This document shows positions 45,224-54,005 of a stretch of DNA of 64,000 nt, in pieces; within the stretch, counting starts at the first letter, position 1; each line of letters begins with the position of its first letter. The stretch is from the NCBI RefSeq assembly GCF_000230995.2, contig NC_019973.1, forward strand, positions 2,928,001 through 2,992,000. Direction: 5' to 3'. The notes under the pieces are model-generated. The model did no database searches and was not told where the DNA came from. It saw nothing but the letters and a program-made list of their open reading frames with translations. The translations under genes and the position numbers were made by a program. The DNA is from Mesorhizobium australicum WSM2073. GTDB taxonomy: Bacteria; Pseudomonadota; Alphaproteobacteria; Rhizobiales; Rhizobiaceae.

Positions 45224-45275
45224 CTTTTTAGGAAAGGTCGAGACACGCCTTGCATTGAAGGTTAGCCCTTCTCCT
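45224..45275 (+). repeat. direct repeat, copy A (about 50 bp)
   Basis: This copy shares an exact 20-base block starting GAGACACGCC (45240-45259) and a 13-base block TAGCCCTTCTCCT (45263-45275) with copy B at 46616-46667. The T-rich, GG-containing bases before them also match with one indel. The spacing between copies is 1392 bases. Confidence 0.7.
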
Positions 45276-45800
45276 ACGACTAGCAGAGGCTTTATTTTAT
45301 CAACAGCTTAAAGGGGGGCCGCCAATGTCGACTAGCAACCGCTGGGGCCGTGGGGTTGTCGCGGCCGGCTTCACCTTCCGGCGTCGCCCTCAGCATCTTC
45401 GCCGCACCTTTTCCTCCATGTTCTACTCCTCTTTGTCGCGCGCGGATACCATGTTGGCGCCCGCCGCCTTCGGCATGTCCGCTTCACCCTGAATGATTTC
45501 GACAGCAGACAGCTTTCGCCCCGAAGCGGTCGATAGGCTGTTCTACAATTGGCCACTGCCTGGGGTTCTTGGTTCTTGAAAGCTTTTCGAACTTTCTGGG
45601 TCGCGCCATCACCCGAACTGCGGGCACCTGTGAAGGACTTCGGGTGCACGAATCTGCCGTGGGCAAGCTTAATCGATGCGCTCACAGCGTGTGGCCGGGT
45701 TTCCGGGGGGTAAAACGACCGGCCCGCCAACGCGTGTTAAAGGCGCGGCGCCACGGCTCATAGTTCCCGCGATCTGGATTAGCGCCTAACAGCGAAACAT
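45276..45800. other. stretch between repeat copy A and the next gene
   Basis: A 55-codon frame (45325-45492, start MSTSNRWGRG) follows an AAAGGGGGG sequence, but it is Ser/Arg-rich and unconvincing. On the opposite strand a short end (GEADMPKAAGANMVSARDKE, stop near 45434) also looks protein-like. I cannot choose between them and call no gene. Confidence 0.35.
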
Positions 45801-46175
45801 CTACAGGTAATTATCTCGATCTTTGGCCTTCTCGGCTTGGCAATCAACCTTCCTCACAGCGGCCCTGTGGTAAGCGCCTTCGAATACGCGGATAGCCCTT
45901 TCGAATTTGTCCCGATCAGGCGCCAAGAGCTTATCTAGCCCGTGGTACAAAAGGATGGAGACAGCCATCATAGCTTTTCCACTTTCGCTAGGTCTCAGCG
46001 CCGGGCACTTTTTCAACACGCCATAGATGTTACCTGAAATGGTTGCAGCCCGATGCAATTTTCCGTCTGCCATACGTGCCAAGTAACTGATGTTTTGCTG
46101 CTCTCCCTGCCCGGCTGAAGCAGTCGATATTGTGAAGCAGATACCTGCGACGACCGTTACCCAAATGCGGCTCAA
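45801..46175 (-). CDS. secreted helical hypothetical protein
   Basis: The 124-residue protein has a Sec signal (SRIWVTVVAGICFTISTASA) cut before GQGEQQ. The mature part is helical with two Cys (KKCPALRPSESGKAMMAVS and RKVDCQAEKAKD) that may form a disulphide, as in small rhizobial periplasmic proteins. The start is TTG 46175, preceded by AAAGGGGGAAA. The function is unknown. Confidence 0.6.
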   Translation of the reverse strand: MSRIWVTVVAGICFTISTASAGQGEQQNISYLARMADGKLHRAATISGNIYGVLKKCPALRPSESGKAMMAVSILLYHGLDKLLAPDRDKFERAIRVFEGAYHRAAVRKVDCQAEKAKDRDNYL

Positions 46176-46190
46176 TGTTTCCCCCTTTTT

Positions 46191-46440
46191 TCAGTCAACT
46201 GGCCCCCACCAGGCGCGTGGTCCCGGAATGAGGTGGTGCGGGTTGACCTTGAAGATTGATGGATCGTTTGTCCATGCATCGCAGATGACCTGGTAGAGGG
46301 GTGGTCGCCACTGCAGCGCCTTGAGCTGTTTGGCGCGCTAGGCGGTGACGAAGGCCAGGGCATGGGGCCTCAGGCTTTCCAGATCTTCGTCGTGGTAGAC
46401 CTTGACGGCGGCGTCCTTGATCGTGCGGTTCATCCGCTCG
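46191..46440 (-). pseudogene. IS481-family transposase, C-terminal remnant
   Basis: The minus strand reads AERMNRTIKDAAVKVYHDED and LRPHALAFVTA, then an in-frame TAG, then RAKQLKALQWRPPLYQVICD, WTNDPSIFKVNPHHLIPG and a final TGA. AERMNRTIK and the L-N/Q-W-x-x-P-Y/LYQ-x-IC segment are typical of the IS481 DDE integrase end. The 5' part and the DDE residues before AERMN are missing, so it is inactive. Confidence 0.75.
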
Positions 46441-46615
46441 GCCTGGCGAAGCCTTTTTGCGGCGTGCCTTTTCATGGCTGCTCCATTAGTCCCAACGTCG
46501 CCAAGTTGGACGGTTGCCGAATGGCAGCTATCCGCTGACCTTACACAACAGCGGACGGTCGTTCGGCCCCAACCAGTCGAGCTTCCCTTTGGTCAACAAG
46601 CCTTTATCGACTCTT

Positions 46616-46667
46616 TTTGTAGGATAAGGTAGAGACACGCCTTGCATTGAACACTAGCCCTTCTCCT
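46616..46667 (+). repeat. direct repeat, copy B (about 50 bp)
   Basis: This is the second copy of the repeat at 45224-45275, in the same orientation, with an identical 20-base block (46632-46651) and a 13-base block (46655-46667). The IS481 remnant lies between the copies. It is possibly the residue of a mobile element or a dispersed repeat. Confidence 0.7.
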
Positions 46668-46856
46668 GGTCCGAAGGTTCGCCAGACCATACGAGATCAT
46701 ACGAAGGATACGGGTTGGCTAGCCATCCGGCAAGCCATTGTATTTGTTGGGGAAATTCACACCCTCCGGGCCCACCATTGTTGTTATTTACCAATAGCGT
46801 ACGGGCAAGTTCGCCCGCGGGTTCGCCAAACGGGATATTACCGTCCCGGGAGCACA

Positions 46857-47885
46857 ATGATCGTGACGCAGAAAGGGATCACCCTGAAAGACGTGGCCGC
46901 CGCGGCCAACGTTTCGCGCGCCACGGCGGCGCGGGCGCTCAACAGTTATGGTTACGTCGGCGACGGTACGGCTTTGCGCGTGCTGGAAGCCGCCGAGCGA
47001 CTGGGCTATCGCGCCAACCTCGTCGCGCAGGCCCTGCGCAGCGGGCAACTGCCGATCGTCGGCTTCATTCCCGGCGACATCCAGAATCCGTTCTTCGCGC
47101 GCATTGCCCATGATATCGAGGCGGAACTGCGCAGGCATCGCCACAATCTTCTGATCGCCAGCAGCGAAGAGAATGTCGAACAGGAAAAGGAACTGCTCGA
47201 AAGCCTGCGTTCGCTCAGCATCCGTGGCTTCATTCTCGCGCCGACCTCGGCGACGGACAGCCAGCATATCGTGCAGCTCGCCCGTGAGGGCACGCCGGTC
47301 GTGCTGATCGACCGTGTCGTCAAGGAAGTGCACTGCGACAGCGTCGTCGTCGACAATGAAGGCGGTGCGCGCGCGGCCGTGGACTACCTGGTTGCCAATG
47401 GCCATGAGCGCATCGGCCTGTTGCGGGACGAATCGCGCATCTTCACCGCGCAGGAGCGCCTTGCCGGTTACCAGAACTCGCTTGCGGCGCATGGCATTGC
47501 CCTCGACCCGTCGCTGGTCAGCGTGTCACGCTCGACCGTGGAACATGCTGTCGAAGCCACCATTCGACTGTTCAGCCGCCGCGATCGTCCGACCGCCCTG
47601 TTCACCGTGGACAGCCTGATGACCCAAGGCGCGTTGCTCGGCCTGCGCTCGATGGGACTGTCCATCCCGCATGATGTTTCGCTGGTCGGGTTCGACGATT
47701 TCAACCTCGCCACCTTCACCGATCCCCAGATCACCGTCATTGCGCAGCCGACAGCCGAAATAGGGCCGCTTGCCGCCAAAATGCTGCTCGACCGCCTGGC
47801 CGGCAAGAAGCTGGCCCCGCGCCACACGCGCTTCCCGACCCGTCTCATCGTTCGCGGCTCGGTCTCGCGGCTGCACGGGCGCTGA
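46857..47885 (+). CDS. LacI-family transcriptional repressor of the frl-like operon
   Basis: The 342-residue protein has an N-terminal LacI helix-turn-helix (GITLKDVAAAANVSRATAAR, ALNSYGYVGDGTALRVLEAA). A periplasmic-binding-like effector domain follows, with VGFIPGDIQNPFFARIAHDI, PVVLIDRVVKEVHCDSVVVD, ERIGLLRDESRIFTAQERLA, PHDVSLVGFDDFNLATFTDP and ITVIAQPTAEIGPLAAKMLL. All parts are present. The ATG at 46857 is preceded by GGGAGC. It probably binds the 18-bp palindrome downstream and responds to an Amadori compound or its phosphate. Confidence 0.85.
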   Translation: MIVTQKGITLKDVAAAANVSRATAARALNSYGYVGDGTALRVLEAAERLGYRANLVAQALRSGQLPIVGFIPGDIQNPFFARIAHDIEAELRRHRHNLLIASSEENVEQEKELLESLRSLSIRGFILAPTSATDSQHIVQLAREGTPVVLIDRVVKEVHCDSVVVDNEGGARAAVDYLVANGHERIGLLRDESRIFTAQERLAGYQNSLAAHGIALDPSLVSVSRSTVEHAVEATIRLFSRRDRPTALFTVDSLMTQGALLGLRSMGLSIPHDVSLVGFDDFNLATFTDPQITVIAQPTAEIGPLAAKMLLDRLAGKKLAPRHTRFPTRLIVRGSVSRLHGR

Positions 47886-47964
47886 TCGCCCGATCCAAAT
47901 AGGCTCTTCCGCGAATTGGTCATGCGAGGGGGCTTGCCAACCTCTGAAATGCGTGCGTTAAATA

Positions 47965-47982
47965 TGTGAGATCGATCTCACA
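47965..47982. promoter_or_regulatory. LacI-type operator: perfect 18-bp palindrome
   Basis: TGTGAGATCGATCTCACA is a perfect palindrome between the lacI-type gene and the first catabolic gene, about 90 bases before its start. A central CG and 9-bp half-sites are usual for LacI-family operators. The outer TGTGA/TCACA resembles a CRP site, but the spacer is 8 rather than 6 bases. Confidence 0.6.
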
Positions 47983-48072
47983 ATCAGCCTGATCGATGGT
48001 GGCCGCGGCGATCGCCGGCGGTGCCTGCAACGAGCGGACGCCCTGCCGCAGCGAAATACGAGGAAGACCTGC

Positions 48073-49086
48073 ATGCTCAATTTGGACAAAGACCGCTTCA
48101 TCAAGATCCAGAGCGGAGCCGTCTCCTTCGCCGGAGAGGCGAGGGCGCTCATGCACCGGCTGCTCGCGGATGGCGTCGAGCGGCTCTATTTCATGGGGAC
48201 CGGTGGCGTGCAGCTTCTGACCCTTCCAGCGATCGAGCTGGCCGAGCGCCGGACGAGCTTCCCGGTGCGGGGAGAATATCCGGCGCAGGTCGTGCTTGAT
48301 CCGCCCGCCGGGCTGGACCGGAAGTCGCTCGTGGTCATCCCGTCGCTGTCGGGCACGACCAGGGAAAGCGTGCAGCTGCTTTCCTTCCTGAAGCAGAGAG
48401 GCGTGCGCACGCTCTCGCTCACCGGCCATTCCGACACGCCACTTGCCAGGGAAGCCGATTTCACCTTCACGAACTTCGCGGAGGACGACACCTCTTCGGA
48501 GTCCTTCTATCTGCAGTCGCTGCTGATCGTGCTGGCACTGCTGGCGGAGCGCGGCGAATACGAGGACTTCGACGCCACGGTGGCCGAGCTCAAGAGACTG
48601 CCGGAACTGCTGGTTGGGGCAAAGGCGGCCTATGAAGACAGCGCGGCGAAACTCGCCGACACGATCAAGAACGAAACCTATCACATCTTCACCGGCGCCG
48701 GCTCCGTCTGGCCGCAAGCCTACTATTACGGCATGTGCATTCTGGAAGAGATGCAGTGGATCAGGACCAGACCGGTCCATGCCGCCGATTTCTTCCACGG
48801 CACGCTGGAGCTGGTCGAACCGGGTGTGAGCGTATTCCTATTCAAGGGGGAAGATGCCAGCCGTCCGCTGGGTGATCGCGTCGAGAATTTCATCAAGCGA
48901 TACACCGACAAGGTGCACGTTCTCGATGCCGCGTCGGTCGAACTGCCCGGTATCTCGCCTGCTGTCCGCAAGCTGATCTCGCCGATCGTGCTGGCGACGT
49001 TGCTGGAACGGGTGAGCGCGCATCTGGAAGTGTTGCGCAATCACCCGCTGACGACGCGCCGCTACTACAAGCGCGTCGAATACTGA
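48073..49086 (+). CDS. frlB: SIS-domain deglycase, FrlB-like
   Basis: The 337-residue protein has two SIS (sugar isomerase) domains. The first has RLYFMGTGGVQLLTLPAIEL, VVIPSLSGTTRESVQLL and LSLTGHSDTPLAREADFTFT; the second has YHIFTGAGSVWPQAYYYGMC and HAADFFHGTLELVE. In family terms FrlB/AgaS-like enzymes hydrolyse fructosamine 6-phosphates to glucose 6-phosphate plus the free amine. The FrlC- and FrlD-like neighbours support FrlB over other SIS enzymes. It starts at ATG 48073 after a GAAG sequence and leads the operon. Confidence 0.8.
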   Translation: MLNLDKDRFIKIQSGAVSFAGEARALMHRLLADGVERLYFMGTGGVQLLTLPAIELAERRTSFPVRGEYPAQVVLDPPAGLDRKSLVVIPSLSGTTRESVQLLSFLKQRGVRTLSLTGHSDTPLAREADFTFTNFAEDDTSSESFYLQSLLIVLALLAERGEYEDFDATVAELKRLPELLVGAKAAYEDSAAKLADTIKNETYHIFTGAGSVWPQAYYYGMCILEEMQWIRTRPVHAADFFHGTLELVEPGVSVFLFKGEDASRPLGDRVENFIKRYTDKVHVLDAASVELPGISPAVRKLISPIVLATLLERVSAHLEVLRNHPLTTRRYYKRVEY

Positions 49087-49123
49087 TCACCTCACCTCAT
49101 AAAAACGAAGAAGGGAACTGATC

Positions 49124-50446
49124 ATGAAATATTCAACACAGGCGGCAATCGCCGCGCTTGCCGCGGCATCGGCACTGGGCCTGACAATGGGACAAGGTAT
49201 CGGCGCCGAGGCGGTCCAGGCCGATCCGAACGCGAAGGTCGATTACCAGGGAACGCTGTCGGTCCTGACGAAATTCGGCGCGCAGCAGCTGGCGCCGTAT
49301 TTTGTCGGCGTCGCCCAGGACTATGAGAAGCTTCATCCCGGCGTGAAGGTCGAACTCATCCAGGAAAGCGACGACAGCGTCAAGGACAAGACCAAAACGC
49401 TGGTCGCGTCGAACTCGCTCCCGGACATCTACTTTTCCTGGACCGGCAGCTGGGGCGGAAATTTCGTGCGCGGCCATCGCGCCGTCGACCTGACCCCGGT
49501 CATCGGGCCCGATACCGAGTGGGGCAAGACACTGACCCCGGCGGCCGTTCAGGCCTTCATGTACAATGGCAAATACTACGGTATTCCGCTCTATCTCGAC
49601 GCAAAGTTCATGGGCTACAACAAGCAGGCTTTCTCCAAGCTCGGCCTGAGCGCGCCCAAAACCTTCGAGGAGCTCCTGTCGTCCTGCGAGACGATCCGGA
49701 AATCGGGCATGACGCCGATCTCTTTCGGCAACAAGGAAGCCTGGCCGGCAATCCACTATGTGGGGCAGCTGCTCGCCTACGACGTTCCGCAGGCGGTACT
49801 CGAGAAGGATTTCGACCCCGGCACGGCGGACTATAGCGACCCGGGCTATGTCGCCGCGCTCACCCAGTACAAGCAGCTCATCGACAGTTGCACGGATGGC
49901 GGCGCCTCGGTGAACGGCACCTCCTATTCGTCGGCCATCCAGACCTTCAGCAACACGAAATCGGCCATGTACTACCAGGAAATCATCGAGTTCGATCAGA
50001 GCGCGTCGGCGGATTCCGCTTTGAAAGTATCCGATCTGGGCTTCTTCATCCTGCCTGTGCCGAACGGCGCGAAGGGCGACGCGAAAGCGATCGAAGGCGC
50101 GCCGGAGGGCTATATGATCAGTTCCGCCTCCAGCAACATCCCGCTGGCGATCGACTTCATGAAATTCGTCACGTCCAAGCAGAATGGCCAGGTGCTCTCG
50201 GCTCCGCCCTACGGGCAGCCCAGCGCGACCATCGCCGGGGCGTCGGAAGCCAACATGAACCCTTCCGTCGTGGCCGGCCTCAAGGAGATCGCCTCCGCTT
50301 CCTACCTGATGCCGTGGCTGGACACGGTGAACCCGCCGCGCGTGGCCTCCGCCTGGCTGTCCAGCCTCCAGGCCCTCACCGGCGGCTCGATGACGCCGGA
50401 ACAGGTCATGGAGCAGGTCAAGCAGGCGGCCGCGGCATCGAAATAG
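49124..50446 (+). CDS. ABC transporter substrate-binding protein of the frl-like operon
   Basis: The 440-residue family 1 binding protein has a Sec signal (KYSTQAAIAALAAASALGLT). The mature part shows GTLSVLTKFGAQQLAPYFVG, YEKLHPGVKVELIQESDDS, LPDIYFSWTGSWGGNFVRG, YYGIPLYLDAKFMGYNKQAF and GMTPISFGNKEAWPAIHYVG. It is comparable to FrlO of Bacillus in operon position and type. The expected ligand is a fructosyl-amine. AGAAGGGAAC precedes the start. The first permease begins 4 bases after its stop. Confidence 0.85.
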   Translation: MKYSTQAAIAALAAASALGLTMGQGIGAEAVQADPNAKVDYQGTLSVLTKFGAQQLAPYFVGVAQDYEKLHPGVKVELIQESDDSVKDKTKTLVASNSLPDIYFSWTGSWGGNFVRGHRAVDLTPVIGPDTEWGKTLTPAAVQAFMYNGKYYGIPLYLDAKFMGYNKQAFSKLGLSAPKTFEELLSSCETIRKSGMTPISFGNKEAWPAIHYVGQLLAYDVPQAVLEKDFDPGTADYSDPGYVAALTQYKQLIDSCTDGGASVNGTSYSSAIQTFSNTKSAMYYQEIIEFDQSASADSALKVSDLGFFILPVPNGAKGDAKAIEGAPEGYMISSASSNIPLAIDFMKFVTSKQNGQVLSAPPYGQPSATIAGASEANMNPSVVAGLKEIASASYLMPWLDTVNPPRVASAWLSSLQALTGGSMTPEQVMEQVKQAAAASK

Positions 50447-50450
50447 GCCA

Positions 50451-51410
50451 ATGGCGAATCCCGGTCTGGCCAGAATGGAAGGCGCTGCCTTGAGCAACGC
50501 CAAGGGCGAGCCGGCGGCGAAAGCCGGCCGCCGGTTCCGCCACTGGGGCTCGCTCCGGTGGGTCGCCGTTGCGGTGATCCTGGTCGGCTGGTTCGTGTAT
50601 TACCCGATCGTCGACAACTTCATCGTCAGCACCACCGACGAGGATATTTTTACCGGCGAGACCACGAATATCGGTCTCGCCAATTATGAGCGGCTGCTGC
50701 ACGACCCGGTCGTCTGGGTGGCGTTGTGGAACAACACGCTCTACGCGTTGATCTCCATCGTCTTCCAGGTCGGCGGCGCCTTCGTGCTGGCGGCGCTGAT
50801 CGAGGGGCTGGGCAGCGAGCGGCAAAGGCGCTTCTGGCGGGCGGTTTATTTCATTCCTTCCGCGATCTCGATCACCGTGACCGGCCTGCTGTTCTATTTC
50901 ATCTACCAGCCGGATATCGGGCTCTTGAACGCCGGGCTCAGGCGCATTGGCCTGGAACAACTCATCCAGCCCTGGCTCGGCGGCGAGCACACGGCGATCT
51001 ACGCGATCATCGCGATGAGCCAGTGGCAGGGCTTCGGCTATTCGACGCTCCTGTTCGCGATCGCGATCCAGAAGATTCCGCGCGATCTCTATGATGCCGC
51101 GGTCATGGACGGAGCCGGACCGCTGCGCAGGCTGTGGAGCGTGACGCTGCCGCTGACCCGCGAGATGACCGGCCTGATGATCATTGTCACCATCACCGGC
51201 GCGTTCCAGGTGTTCAACGAGGTCATGGTCATGACCGCCGGCGGCCCCAACAACCGCAGCCAGGTGCTTGGCACATGGCTTTACCAGCAGGGCTTCATCC
51301 AGAACAATTTCGGCTACGGCGCCGCGATCGCCGCCGTGATCTTCGCCGTGACCATGATCACCGGAGCGGCCCAGCTTTGGTACACCAGGCGCCGGAGGGT
51401 CGAGCTGTGA
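50451..51410 (+). CDS. ABC transporter permease 1 of the frl-like operon
   Basis: The 319-residue MalF-type permease has first helix LRWVAVAVILVGWFVYYPIV, AVYFIPSAISITVTGLLFYF, the EAA loop IPRDLYDAAVMDGAGPLRRL and the family tail FNEVMVMTAGGPNNRSQVL. It corresponds to FrlN in Bacillus. An ATG at 50475 could be the true start; I kept 50451, immediately after the binding-protein stop. Confidence 0.85.
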   Translation: MANPGLARMEGAALSNAKGEPAAKAGRRFRHWGSLRWVAVAVILVGWFVYYPIVDNFIVSTTDEDIFTGETTNIGLANYERLLHDPVVWVALWNNTLYALISIVFQVGGAFVLAALIEGLGSERQRRFWRAVYFIPSAISITVTGLLFYFIYQPDIGLLNAGLRRIGLEQLIQPWLGGEHTAIYAIIAMSQWQGFGYSTLLFAIAIQKIPRDLYDAAVMDGAGPLRRLWSVTLPLTREMTGLMIIVTITGAFQVFNEVMVMTAGGPNNRSQVLGTWLYQQGFIQNNFGYGAAIAAVIFAVTMITGAAQLWYTRRRRVEL

Positions 51411-52267
51411 CGGTGATGGCGGCCAGCGGGCGGACCGCGCGCCCGGCCTTCGGGAGCGCTCTTGCGAAAGCCTTTCTGTACTCGTTCCTGATCTGTCTCG
51501 GCATCGTCGTGCTTTATCCGCTGGTCTGGATGGCGCTCAACGGCTTCAAGGATAATGGGCAGATCTTCGGCGACCCGTTCGCGCTGCCGTCGCGGTGGAC
51601 CTGGGGCAATTATGTGCAGGCCTGGAACCGGGGCGTCCGCGACTATCTGGTCTCGAGCCTGCTGGTGACCGTCGCTTCAGCGATCTGCACGGTGCTGATC
51701 AGCGCCTGGACCGCCTACGGGCTGACGCGAACGCCAATGCCCGGCAAGCCGCTTATCGTCGGTCTGGTTCTTGGCGGCCTCATGCTCAGTCCGACCGTGG
51801 CGCTGATCCCGCTGGTGCGGATGCTGCAGGCCATCGGCCTCTACAACACCTACTGGGCGCTGATCATCCTCTACACGGCGTTCCGGATTCCGTTCAGCAC
51901 CTTCCTGATCCGCGCCTACATGCTTGGGCTGCCGAAGGATCTCGACGAGGCGGCCCGCATCGACGGCGCCAGCGAGGGGCAGATCTTCTGGCGCATCATC
52001 CTGCCGCTGTGCCAGCCGATCATCATCTCCTGCATCATCCTGCACGTGCTGTTTGCCTGGAACGAGTATTTGTTCGCGATGGTCTTCACCAATGGATCGG
52101 CGGTGCAGACGCTGCCCGTCGGCCTCACCTCGCTGATGTCCAAGAACGGCACCAATTACGGCGTCGTCTTCGCGGCGATGACGATCTCGGCCCTGCCGAT
52201 CGTCCTGCTTTTCTTCGCCGCACAGCGGTACTTCATCCGCGGCCTCTCCGAAGGCATCGGCAAATAA
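51407..52267 (+). CDS. ABC transporter permease 2 of the frl-like operon
   Basis: The 286-residue MalG-type permease has FLYSFLICLGIVVLYPLVWM, ALNGFKDNGQIFGDPFALPS, the EAA loop LPKDLDEAARIDGASEGQIF and LHVLFAWNEYLFAMVFTNGS. It starts with GTG 51407 overlapping the first permease stop (GTGA). It corresponds to FrlM. No ATPase gene follows, which is also the case in the Bacillus frl operon, where a shared ATPase is used. Confidence 0.85.
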   Translation: MTVMAASGRTARPAFGSALAKAFLYSFLICLGIVVLYPLVWMALNGFKDNGQIFGDPFALPSRWTWGNYVQAWNRGVRDYLVSSLLVTVASAICTVLISAWTAYGLTRTPMPGKPLIVGLVLGGLMLSPTVALIPLVRMLQAIGLYNTYWALIILYTAFRIPFSTFLIRAYMLGLPKDLDEAARIDGASEGQIFWRIILPLCQPIIISCIILHVLFAWNEYLFAMVFTNGSAVQTLPVGLTSLMSKNGTNYGVVFAAMTISALPIVLLFFAAQRYFIRGLSEGIGK

Positions 52268-52286
52268 ATCACCGGGAAGGACATCC

Positions 52287-53141
52287 ATGTCGCAATTCAA
52301 GGTCGACCAGTTGATTGGGGCCAACTTCGCCTTCCAGCATTACGCATTCGAGCGCGTTGCCGAGATCCTTCGCGGCTTCGGCTTCAAGGAGATCGAGCTT
52401 TGGGGCATCGCGCCGCATCTCGACCTGTTTCATGCGACAGACGCGCATGTTCGATCGGTTCGCGAGATACTTGCGCAGAACGGACTGACGGTCTGGTGCT
52501 TCACGCCCGAGCAGGTGATCTATCCGATCAACATCGCGTCGGGCGACGGCGCATATCGCCGCGACAGCGTCAGGCGGTTCTGCCGCGCGGCGGACATATG
52601 CGCCGAACTGGGCGCCCGATATTTGTTCCTGACGTCCGGGCGTGGATATGAACACGACCCGCCGCAAGAGGCGTGGGCACGGTCGGCCCAGTCGCTCGCG
52701 GAGATCGCCGCCCATGCGTCCTCGCTCGGCGTGCGCTGCCTGCTCGAGCCGCTGCAACGCGTCGAAACCAACGTCGTCACCAATGCGGCGGGCCTGCGCG
52801 AAATGCTCGACCAGATCGGCGCCGACACTATGGACGTGGTCCTGGACACCGTCGGCATGGCCACTGCCGGCGATACCGTGGCCGACTATGTCAGGCTGTT
52901 CGGGCCGCGCCTCGCGCATGTGCAGATCGTCGACGGGCTGCCGGCGGGGCATCTTGTCTGGGGCGACGGCAAGCTTCCGATCGGCCAGTACCTCGACGAC
53001 CTCGCCGCGTCGGGCTATCGGGGGAAACTGACCTTCGAGCCGTTCGGAAATGGCTCCTATGCTCTGGACCCGGTCGCGGCGTGGACACGCAATCTCAAGG
53101 CGATCGAGCCTCACATGACGCGGGCGCCGACAGCAGCATGA
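52287..53141 (+). CDS. frlC: FrlC-like fructosamine 3-epimerase (TIM barrel)
   Basis: The 284-residue xylose-isomerase-like barrel shows the FrlC pattern: FGFKEIELWGIAPHLDLFHA, LTVWCFTPEQVIYPINIASG, YRRDSVRRFCRAADICAELG, VRCLLEPLQRVETNVVTNA, MDVVLDTVGMAT, LAHVQIVDGLPAGHLVWGDG and KLTFEPFG. Metal ligands Glu (LLEPL), Asp (LDTVG), His (HVQIVDG) and Glu (TFEPF) are visible. FrlC interconverts fructoselysine and psicoselysine, feeding epimers into the pathway. The function here is inferred from resemblance and neighbours. Confidence 0.75.
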   Translation: MSQFKVDQLIGANFAFQHYAFERVAEILRGFGFKEIELWGIAPHLDLFHATDAHVRSVREILAQNGLTVWCFTPEQVIYPINIASGDGAYRRDSVRRFCRAADICAELGARYLFLTSGRGYEHDPPQEAWARSAQSLAEIAAHASSLGVRCLLEPLQRVETNVVTNAAGLREMLDQIGADTMDVVLDTVGMATAGDTVADYVRLFGPRLAHVQIVDGLPAGHLVWGDGKLPIGQYLDDLAASGYRGKLTFEPFGNGSYALDPVAAWTRNLKAIEPHMTRAPTAA

Positions 53142-54004
53142 CCGGAGGAGCACCGCCCAATCTGGTCGCCGTCGGTGACAACTGCCTCGACGTCTATCTC
53201 AACAAGGACCTCCTGACCGTGGGCGGGAACGCCCTCAACGTGGCCGTTCAATGGCGCCGCAATGGCTGGAGCGCACGCTATTTCGGCGCCGTTGGCGATG
53301 ATCCTGAAGGCGAGATAACGCTCCGCGAGATCGAGACCGCCGGGCTGTCCCGCAACGATGTCGAGATGATCTCCGGCGACACGGCTGTAACCTTGCTGCG
53401 CGACCAGTCGGGCGACCGTACTTTCCTGTTCGAATCCTTCGGCGTCGGCGAGAATTACATGCCCGCGCCGCGCAACTGGCAGGTCATTTCGAAAGCCGAT
53501 TGGGTGCATCTGGGCACCAATGCCAACGAGGATCTCGTGCGCCGCCTGGTTCGCGAGCGCGTGCCGTTCAGTCTCGACGTCTCGACCGCGCATCTGGCCT
53601 TGCCGCTGGAGGGCGTGCCTCTGGTCTTCGCGTCCGGTCCAGACGAGCCGAGCGTGCCGGTCGAGCCCCTCATGACCGCGCTGCGGTCGGCCGGGGCGCG
53701 CCAGGTCGTGCTCACCTGCGGCAGCCGCGGCGCCTATTTCGGCGACAGCCAAGGCGTTCGCCATGTCGAGGCGTCGCCGACCGCCGTCGTGGACACGTGC
53801 GGTGCGGGAGACAGCTTTATCGCCACCTTCATCACCGCGTTCTGCTTCGCGGGTCTCGATGCCGACGATGCCATGCGAAAAGCCTCTCTCGACGCCAGCA
53901 GGACCTGCACGCATCTCGGCGGCTTCCCGCAGGAACCGCGCCCCATCCCCGACTGGCTGCCGCTGAAATATGCCGACGTGATCAATCGCGAGACGAGGGT
54001 CTGA
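53138..54004 (+). CDS. frlD: PfkB-family kinase, FrlD-like
   Basis: The 288-residue kinase starts PPNLVAVGDNCLDVYLNKD and has VGGNALNVAVQWRRNG, very close to the FrlD N-terminus (GDNC-x-D-x-Y, GGNA-x-NVAV). Later come ARYFGAVGDDPEGEITLREI, TAVTLLRDQSGDRTF and the PfkB signature with catalytic Asp, VDTCGAGDSFIATFITAF. FrlD phosphorylates fructoselysine on O6, giving the FrlB substrate. ATG 53138 overlaps the FrlC-like stop (ATGA). Confidence 0.85.
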   Translation: MTGGAPPNLVAVGDNCLDVYLNKDLLTVGGNALNVAVQWRRNGWSARYFGAVGDDPEGEITLREIETAGLSRNDVEMISGDTAVTLLRDQSGDRTFLFESFGVGENYMPAPRNWQVISKADWVHLGTNANEDLVRRLVRERVPFSLDVSTAHLALPLEGVPLVFASGPDEPSVPVEPLMTALRSAGARQVVLTCGSRGAYFGDSQGVRHVEASPTAVVDTCGAGDSFIATFITAFCFAGLDADDAMRKASLDASRTCTHLGGFPQEPRPIPDWLPLKYADVINRETRV

Positions 54005-54005
54005 C

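Noticed and set aside
47965..47982. CRP (cAMP receptor protein) site reading of the frl palindrome
   Set aside because: The TGTGA/TCACA arms are 8 bases apart instead of 6, the perfect symmetry fits a LacI operator better, and CRP-cAMP sugar control is not typical of rhizobia.
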